This document shows positions 58,752 to 64,000 of a stretch of 64,000 nt of DNA, one piece after another. The notes beneath the pieces are model-generated. The model saw only the letters and a program-made list of their open reading frames with translations, ran no database searches and was not told where the DNA came from. This DNA comes from Stutzerimonas azotifigens DSM 17556. GTDB lineage: Bacteria; Pseudomonadota; Gammaproteobacteria; Pseudomonadales; Pseudomonadaceae. The translations under genes and the position numbers were made by a program. The DNA lies in assembly GCF_000425625.1 (NCBI RefSeq), contig NZ_KE384413.1, positions 108,504-172,503 of the forward strand. The letters are read 5' to 3'. Numbering within the stretch: the stretch's first letter is position 1; every line of letters starts with the position of its first letter.

Positions 58752-59173
58752 GGTGTGGCTCCGAAGGTTCACCGGGAGATGGCGGGCTTCGCCGCGTTGC
58801 GGCTCGACCCGACCTACCCGAACGGATGGAACGGGATTGAACCGATTGTAGGTTGGGTTGAGCGCAGCGAAGCCCGAGGCGCAGAGGGCTTTCGGCAGCA
58901 CCCATGCCTTTCCCTGCTCCGTTCGGACCGGTGCACATCGCCCTCACCCCGGCCCTCTCCCGGAGGGAGAGGGGGATGGTTCCGGGGCAGGCTGTGCTGC
59001 CGTGCAGGCCGTGTTCGCGAGCAAGCTCGCTCCTACGGACCCACGCCGAATCCCCGGGCCGCACCGGTCTTTTCCCTTCTCCCTGCGGGAGAAGGTGGCC
59101 CGCAGGGCCGGATGAGGGTCGTGTGGGAGCGAGCTTGCTCGCGAATGCCACAGGGGCCAGGCCGCCCCGCGCC
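58752..59173. repeat. Gap with REP elements
   Basis: 422 bases. GTAGGTTGGGTTGAGCGCAG at 58850 belongs to the 716-858 family. GTTCGCGAGCAAGCTCGCTC at 59010 and GAGCGAGCTTGCTCGCGAAT at 59128 form an inverted pair of the Pseudomonas REP kind, also seen at 13.6 kb. Between them CCCTCTCCCGGAGGGAGAGG and a similar CTCCCTGCGGGAGAAGG are further small hairpins. No gene seen. Confidence 0.75.
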
Positions 59174-59845
59174 TCAGTGATTGACCGTATGCGCCAGCAT
59201 CACCGACAGCTGGCAGAACGGCCGTCCGCTCTGTTCGTGCCAGACGTTGAACGCCGCCTGCACCGCAGCCTGGTCGCGCTGGCTGGTCGGCACGCGATCG
59301 ACGATGCCCTGGGCACTGAGCGCTGCGACCACGTCGTTGGCGGGGACGAAGGTGTCCTTGCCGAGCATGCGCAGGTAGCGCGGCGCGGACAGGCCGCCGA
59401 GCTGGCAGCCGTGCCTGGTCAGGTAGCGCCAGAGGCCGACGATGTCGGTGGCCGGCCAGTCGGCGACGAGCTTGCCGAAGCGGCCCTTCTCCCGCGCCAC
59501 GTCGAGGATGAACTGGGCGTTGCGCGGCACGCTCTTGAGCTTGCCGAGGTGGCGGATCAGCCGGGCGTCCTGCATCAGCCGCTCGATGTGCTCGCCGCTC
59601 ATGAGCACCACCTTCTCCGGATCGAAGCCGAAGAACACCTCCTCGAACGCCGGCCACTTGGCGTCCACCAGGCTGTGCTTGAGCCCCGCGCGGAAGATGC
59701 GCAGCGCCATCAGCGACAGGTAGCGGTCGTCGCCGATGGCTTTCAGCTCCTCGGCGCTACGCGGCTGCGGCAGCCGCGCCTCCAGCGCCTCGGCCGAGCC
59801 GAAGCGGTTCAGGCAGTATTCGTGAAGCCAGCGGTAGTCTTTCAT
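59174..59845 (-). CDS. DNA-3-methyladenine glycosylase I-like protein
   Basis: 223 residues. The order of helices and motifs such as ALRIFRAGLKHSLVDAKWPAFEEVFFGFDPEKV and LMQDARLIRHLGKL match the Tag family of HhH-type base excision enzymes, as does the C-terminal part. The zinc-binding Cys/His pattern of classic Tag is not obvious, so it is a divergent member. It probably repairs alkylated DNA. Confidence 0.8.
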   Translation of the reverse strand: MKDYRWLHEYCLNRFGSAEALEARLPQPRSAEELKAIGDDRYLSLMALRIFRAGLKHSLVDAKWPAFEEVFFGFDPEKVVLMSGEHIERLMQDARLIRHLGKLKSVPRNAQFILDVAREKGRFGKLVADWPATDIVGLWRYLTRHGCQLGGLSAPRYLRMLGKDTFVPANDVVAALSAQGIVDRVPTSQRDQAAVQAAFNVWHEQSGRPFCQLSVMLAHTVNH

Positions 59846-59938
59846 CGGTAAATCCGGCTGGAAGGCTGGAAGGCTGGACGAAAAAGCCTCGCCCCACGCC
59901 CTCGTCCAGCCTCCAGCGCTCTTCTCGTCTTCTCGCTC

Positions 59939-60763
59939 TTAAAGATTCATCAAATCAACGAAACGCGGCGTCGCCGCCTCGTCGATGCGCAGGCTGGCGA
60001 AGTCGAACAGGTTGCGGTCGGCCAGTTGCGAGGGCACCACGTTCTGCAGGGCGCGGAACATGATTTCGGTGCGGCCGGGCGACTTGCGCTCCCATTCCTG
60101 CAGCATCTCCTTGACCACCTGGCGCTGCAGGTTTTCCTGCGAGCCGCAGAGGTTGCACGGGATGATCGGGAATTCCCGCAGCCGCGCGTAAGCCTCGATG
60201 TCGGCTTCGCTGCAGTAGGCCAGCGGGCGAATCACCACGTTGCGGCCGTCGTCGGAGAGCAGTTTCGGCGGCATGGCTTTTAGCGTGCCGCCATAGAACA
60301 TATTCAGGAAAAAGGTTTCCAAGATATCGTCGCGGTGGTGACCGAGCGCCATTTTGGTGGCGCCGATCTCGTCCGCGTAGGTGTAGAGCGTGCCGCGACG
60401 CAGCCGCGAGCACAGCGAGCAGGTCGTCTTGCCTTCCGGGATCTTTTCCTTGACCACGGAGTAGGTGTCCTTCTCGATGATGTGATACTCGACGCCGATG
60501 GACTCGAGATAGGCCGGCAGCACGTGCTCGGGAAACCCGGGCTGCTTCTGGTCCATGTTCACGGCGACGATCTTGAACGAAATGGGCGCGACCTTCTGCA
60601 GGTAGAGCAGGATGTCGAGCATGGTGTAGCTGTCCTTGCCGCCAGACAGGCAGACCATGACCTTGTCGCCGTCCTCGATCATGTTGAAGTCGGCTACGGC
60701 TTCGCCGACGAGGCGCCGCAGACGCTTCTGCAGCTTGTTCTGGTTGACCGAAAGGTGAGCCAT
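59939..60763 (-). CDS. ttcA: TtcA, tRNA 2-thiocytidine(32) synthetase
   Basis: 274 residues. PP-loop motif [12 protein letters not shown] is near 40; cluster cysteines lie in [10 protein letters not shown] and [31 protein letters not shown] is also characteristic. It uses a [4Fe-4S] cluster and ATP to thiolate C32 of tRNAs. The start at 60763 is the first family-conserved ATG. Confidence 0.96.
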   Translation of the reverse strand: MAHLSVNQNKLQKRLRRLVGEAVADFNMIEDGDKVMVCLSGGKDSYTMLDILLYLQKVAPISFKIVAVNMDQKQPGFPEHVLPAYLESIGVEYHIIEKDTYSVVKEKIPEGKTTCSLCSRLRRGTLYTYADEIGATKMALGHHRDDILETFFLNMFYGGTLKAMPPKLLSDDGRNVVIRPLAYCSEADIEAYARLREFPIIPCNLCGSQENLQRQVVKEMLQEWERKSPGRTEIMFRALQNVVPSQLADRNLFDFASLRIDEAATPRFVDLMNL

Positions 60764-60850
60764 GTGTGCTTTGGGACCGGTGAGCGATAAAAGCCGGGCA
60801 TTTTACGCGCAAAGCGTTTTTCACCCCACCCCGTCAGTCGCGAGGGCCAG

Positions 60851-61519
60851 ATGGAACTGTACGAAAGCCAGCCTGCGGGCATTGTCGCCACCCAGAGCCG
60901 CCACGCGCTCGCCCGTTCCGGCGACCTGCTCGAGGAAACGCTCGAGTTGCTGCGCGCGCATCCGGACGGCATCAGCGAATACCAGCTGATCCAGGCGCTC
61001 AAGGCGCAGGGCAGCCCGCACATCTCCCAGCAGCCGCTGACCGACAAGCTGGTGCTGTTCCAGACCCACTTCAAGGTGTTCAACGCGCTCTACCGACTGC
61101 GCGACCGCCTGCGGGCCGAGCGCGCGCACGAATTGATGATCAACCCGCTGTGCATCCTGCTGCAGCCCTACTCGCCCACCCACGAGGAGGCGCTCAGCCG
61201 CCAGGACCCGCTGCGCGAGTACTACCTGGACCTGGGCCAACTCGAGGAAACCACCGAGGAAGACGTCGAGAACCTGCTCAGCAGCTACTGGGTGCGCAAC
61301 GAGGGGGGCGCGGAGAAGCGCGAGGCGCTGGTGGTGTTCGGCCTCGACCGCCTGGAGCATCCGCTGACCCTGCCGATCATCAAGCACCGCTACCGCCAGT
61401 TGGTCGCCGAGCATCATCCGGATCGCGGCGGCAGCACCGAACAGCTGCAGGCGATCAACCAGGCGATGGAAATATTGCAACGCTATTATGGCCCCGCAGC
61501 TAGCTCCAAATCGCTCTAA
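60851..61519 (+). CDS. DnaJ-related protein
   Basis: 222 residues. The N-terminal DNAJ-related domain (about 10-140) has LLEETLELLRAHPDGISEYQ and ELMINPLCILLQPY. A C-terminal J domain (about 160-215) has the HPD motif in LVAEHHPDRGGSTEQLQAIN. It probably helps DnaK/Hsp70 with client delivery. Divergent from ttcA with an 87-base gap. Its 5' AGGG lies near the ATG. Confidence 0.9.
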   Translation: MELYESQPAGIVATQSRHALARSGDLLEETLELLRAHPDGISEYQLIQALKAQGSPHISQQPLTDKLVLFQTHFKVFNALYRLRDRLRAERAHELMINPLCILLQPYSPTHEEALSRQDPLREYYLDLGQLEETTEEDVENLLSSYWVRNEGGAEKREALVVFGLDRLEHPLTLPIIKHRYRQLVAEHHPDRGGSTEQLQAINQAMEILQRYYGPAASSKSL

Positions 61520-61640
61520 TGCCCAAGCGGCGCGGCCTTCAGCGCAACCCTATACTGCGACATAAGGCCGCACCATGCTGTCGGGCGCGCCTGGTTTCGC
61601 CCGCGGCAAAGGCGGCCTCCACCACATAGGAGACGCTGGC

Positions 61641-62240
61641 ATGATCCATCACGTTTGGGGGCTGTTCGCCCATCCGGGTCGGGAGTGGGCCGAAATCCGC
61701 GGCGAAGAAGAAACTGTCAGTCACATGTACCTGACCCACGTCCTGGTGCTGGCTGCCGTTCCGGCGGTCGCGGCCTACATCGGCACCACGCAGCTCGGCT
61801 GGAGCATCGGCGGACGAGAGCCGGTGCGCCTGACCGAAGGCAGCGCCTTCCAGCTGACGTTCCTGGCGTACCTGGCGATGATCGCCGGGGTCGCGGTGAT
61901 GGGCGGCTTCATCCACTGGATGGCCCGCACCTACGACGCCAACCCGAACCTGACGCAATGCATCGTGTTCGCCGCCTACACGGCCACGCCGCTGTTCATC
62001 GGCGGCATCGCGGCGATCTATCCGCACCTGTGGCTGGGCATGCTGGTGGGCACCGCGGCGGTCTGCTATACGGCCTACCTGCTCTACGTCGGACTGCCGA
62101 CCTTCATGAACATACCCTCGGACGAGGGCTTCCTGTTCTCCAGCTCGGTGCTGGCGGTGGGGCTGGTGGTGCTGGTCGCGATCATTGCCCTGTCCGTGAT
62201 CTTCTGGGGCATGGGCTTCGGCCCCGTCTACATACGCTGA
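61641..62240 (+). CDS. Yip1 family membrane protein (1)
   Basis: 199 residues, five membrane segments, Yip1-domain. It opens MIHHVWGLFAHPGREWAEIR, with family-typical FIHWMARTYDANPN and LYVGLPTFMNIPSDEGF. GGAG lies a little upstream of the ATG at 61641. A paralogue follows at 62431. Function unknown; these are common in Pseudomonas. Confidence 0.85.
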   Translation: MIHHVWGLFAHPGREWAEIRGEEETVSHMYLTHVLVLAAVPAVAAYIGTTQLGWSIGGREPVRLTEGSAFQLTFLAYLAMIAGVAVMGGFIHWMARTYDANPNLTQCIVFAAYTATPLFIGGIAAIYPHLWLGMLVGTAAVCYTAYLLYVGLPTFMNIPSDEGFLFSSSVLAVGLVVLVAIIALSVIFWGMGFGPVYIR

Positions 62241-62272
62241 GTCCGCTGAGTCACCCGGCCTGCCTGGCCACA

Positions 62273-62295
62273 GCCGCCCTCCGGGGCGGCTTTTT
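62273..62295 (+). terminator. Rho-independent terminator between the two Yip1 genes
   Basis: GCCGCC pairs with GGCGGC around a short CTCCGGG loop, followed by TTTTT. It lies 33 bases after the first Yip1 stop, so the paralogues are transcribed separately or the second is reduced by termination. Confidence 0.75.
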
Positions 62296-62430
62296 CGTTT
62301 CCACGCCGGCGCCGCTGCGACGAAACGTCAGCCGCCGAGGGCGAAACCCTCATCGCATCTGCCGCTCTAAAACCATGACGCCGCATGGTTTCGTCACCAT
62401 GCCAGGCCTTCGAGGCTGATGGAGACTCGC

Positions 62431-63129
62431 ATGATTCCGTATTTCTTCACCCTGTTGACCCGTCCCGACCAGGCCTGGGCGGACATACGCCGCGATGAAA
62501 CGAAGAACAGCTCCAACTACCTTGCCCACCTGCTGATCTGGGCCCTGCTGCCGGCGGTGTGCATGTTCATCGGCACGCGCTACGTCGGCTGGAGCCTGGT
62601 GGAGAGCGAGCGCATCCGCCTCGACACCCGCAGCGCCCTGCAGTTGAGCGTGCTGATCTATCTCACCATCATCCTCGGCACCTTCATCATGGGCTTCTTT
62701 CTGCGCTGGATGTCGCGCACCTTCGAGGCCCGCCCCACCTTCAACCAGTGCGTGGGATTCATCGCCTATATCATCACGCCCTTCTTCCTGGCCGGCCTCG
62801 GCGCGCTGTACCCGACCCGCTTCATCGCCATCGCCGTCCTGCTGGCCGCGGGCGCCTACTCCACCTACCTGCTGTTCGTCGGCCTGCCGACCTTCATGCG
62901 CATCGACAGTCGTAACAGCTTTCTCTACGCCGCCAGCACCTGGGGAGTGGGCCTGCTGGTGCTGGTCAACCTCAAGGTGCCGATGATCCTGTTCTGGATG
63001 CTGGCGCTGGACCCGACCTACCAGCGCGAGGAAGTGCAGAACCAGAGCTACGGCTTCGAGACCAACCGTCCGCAGGAAACCCCCGGCGGCCTGGACAGCG
63101 AGAACACCGACCGGCCGAACGAGCAGTGA
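62431..63129 (+). CDS. Yip1 family membrane protein (2)
   Basis: 232 residues, paralogue of the preceding gene: FFTLLTRPDQAWADIRRDE, FFLRWMSRTFEARPTFNQC and LLFVGLPTFMRIDSRNSF align with it. The extra length is a hydrophilic C-terminal tail rich in Glu, Asn and Pro. GGAG lies 6 bases before the ATG at 62431; a start four codons upstream lacks a good site. Confidence 0.85.
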   Translation: MIPYFFTLLTRPDQAWADIRRDETKNSSNYLAHLLIWALLPAVCMFIGTRYVGWSLVESERIRLDTRSALQLSVLIYLTIILGTFIMGFFLRWMSRTFEARPTFNQCVGFIAYIITPFFLAGLGALYPTRFIAIAVLLAAGAYSTYLLFVGLPTFMRIDSRNSFLYAASTWGVGLLVLVNLKVPMILFWMLALDPTYQREEVQNQSYGFETNRPQETPGGLDSENTDRPNEQ

Positions 63130-63198
63130 CGTCCATCCGGGTACGCTACCCGGACTTCGCACCGCTTTGGCATAATCGCCCCGCTTTCAGGGGGAACG

Positions 63199-63693
63199 AT
63201 GCCACAGCAGCTACAAGCCCGGGTCGAGGCGTGCTACCAGCAGGCCGAAACCTTTTTCCAGCGGCCCTTCGTGCGGCCCGAAGTGAGCCTGAAGCTGCGC
63301 GGGCAGAAGGCCGGCGTCGCGCACCTCGATGAAAACCGGCTGCGCTTCAATGCGCAGCTGTACCGCGAGAACCGCGAACACTTCCTCACCCAGACCGTCG
63401 CCCACGAGGTGGCGCACCTGGTCGCCCACCAGATGTTCGGCCCGCGCATCCGCCCGCACGGCGAGGAATGGCAGTTGATCATGCGCGGCGTCTACGGGCT
63501 GCCGCCGAACCGCTGCCACACCTACGAGGTGACCCGCCGGCGCGGCACCTATTACCTCTACCGGTGCCGCTGCGAAGGACAGACCTTCCCCTTCAGCGCC
63601 CAGCGCCACGCCCTGGTCGCCCGCGGCCGCCGCTACTTCTGCCGGCGCTGCCGGGCGACCCTGGTGTTCAGCGGCGAAAGCCGGGTCGAGTGA
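63199..63693 (+). CDS. SprT family zinc metallopeptidase
   Basis: 164 residues. The zinc motif HEVAHLVAH near residue 72 and a C-terminal zinc-ribbon part (CRCEGQTFPF ... CRRCRATL) are the SprT layout. Related to the DNA-protein crosslink protease SPRTN. Its exact bacterial role is unknown. Confidence 0.9.
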   Translation: MPQQLQARVEACYQQAETFFQRPFVRPEVSLKLRGQKAGVAHLDENRLRFNAQLYRENREHFLTQTVAHEVAHLVAHQMFGPRIRPHGEEWQLIMRGVYGLPPNRCHTYEVTRRRGTYYLYRCRCEGQTFPFSAQRHALVARGRRYFCRRCRATLVFSGESRVE

Positions 63694-63973
63694 CGGTCGG
63701 CATAGCTGCGAAACACCTTGGTGGGCTGAAGCCCACCCTTGTATCTCGACTACCACGCCATCCGGGGTGATAGTTCCCGACTGATCATCGGGGGAAGGTC
63801 AGGAAGCCGTGCCCACCCTGAGGCCCTGAGCCTGTGAAGTAGATACTGCTCCGGCCTTCCACACTCACTCTTGAAGCTCGAACGGTATCCAGAGCCCGCC
63901 GCTGGCGAGAGCTCGCATCCACAAGGTTGAGCCGAGTGCAGTGATGATCGTTGGATCAATAGAAGGAGTTTCC

Positions 63974-64000
63974 ATGCCCCGCGTCATCGGCATCGATATC
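63974..64000 (+). CDS. Start of a probable IS110-type transposase (partial)
   Basis: The window ends nine codons into a frame that begins MPRVIGIDI after AAGGAGTT. IS110-family transposases open with this GIDxxK-type segment, the first Asp of their RuvC-like domain, but so do some other proteins. The call is therefore tentative. If right, an insertion sequence begins to the right of about 63.9 kb. Confidence 0.35.

Overview
The window is high-GC DNA of Pseudomonas type. Its cobalamin cluster has the same gene order I recall for P. aeruginosa, and it carries an Azotobacter/Pseudomonas stutzeri-type nitrogen fixation cluster. A diazotrophic Stutzerimonas (P. stutzeri group) or close relative is the most likely source. 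This is inferred from gene order and protein families; no database search was possible.

Left part (1-13.0 kb): the tail of one unidentified gene, one unrecognised gene, an Aer-like PAS chemoreceptor, then leftward-reading nif-associated electron transport: rnfA-B-C-D-G-E-H, nafY and a small NifX/NafY-like gene. Divergent from rnfA lie nifL and nifA. The region between rnfA and nifL holds two opposed sigma-54 promoters around two NifA-type sites (TGT-N10-ACA).

Middle (13.0-35.3 kb): about 22 kb of accessory DNA separates nifA from nifB. These genes are adjacent in A. vinelandii and P. stutzeri A1501, as I recall. It contains several LysR regulators with small metabolic partners (RidA, glyoxalase-like proteins, GST, SDR), transporters, an AsmA-like protein, an oxidoreductase, and two AT-richer patches. 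Patch one (15.2-17.5 kb) encodes an OLD-like AAA ATPase overlapping a TOPRIM-like DUF4276 protein. Patch two (20.0-26.2 kb) has a WYL-domain regulator divergent from a two-gene unknown operon, with a strong inverted repeat between them. A third, broken gene with a nuclease-like motif lies downstream, and a small PD-(D/E)XK-like protein lies beyond the regulator. Patch two abuts a truncated hydrolase. These patches look like horizontally acquired defence-type cargo.

Nif part two (35.1-38.8 kb): nifB, fdxN, nifO, nifQ, a rhodanese and a CGFS glutaredoxin form one tight operon with its own sigma-54 promoter and two NifA sites. The structural genes nifHDK are not in the window.

Right part (39-64 kb): core-type genes. 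A long leftward cobalamin run (btuB, a membrane protein, cobO, cobB, bluB, cbiB, cobD, cobQ, cobU, cobT, cobC, cobS) starts behind a cobalamin riboswitch upstream of btuB. Then come a metallophosphatase, NhaD, a secreted alpha/beta hydrolase, two NlpC/P60 lipoproteins, a sirtuin, a 3-methyladenine glycosylase-like protein, TtcA, a DnaJ-related protein, two Yip1 paralogues, SprT, and the start of a probable IS110-type transposase at the edge. REP-like inverted and tandem repeats fill many of the intergenic gaps.
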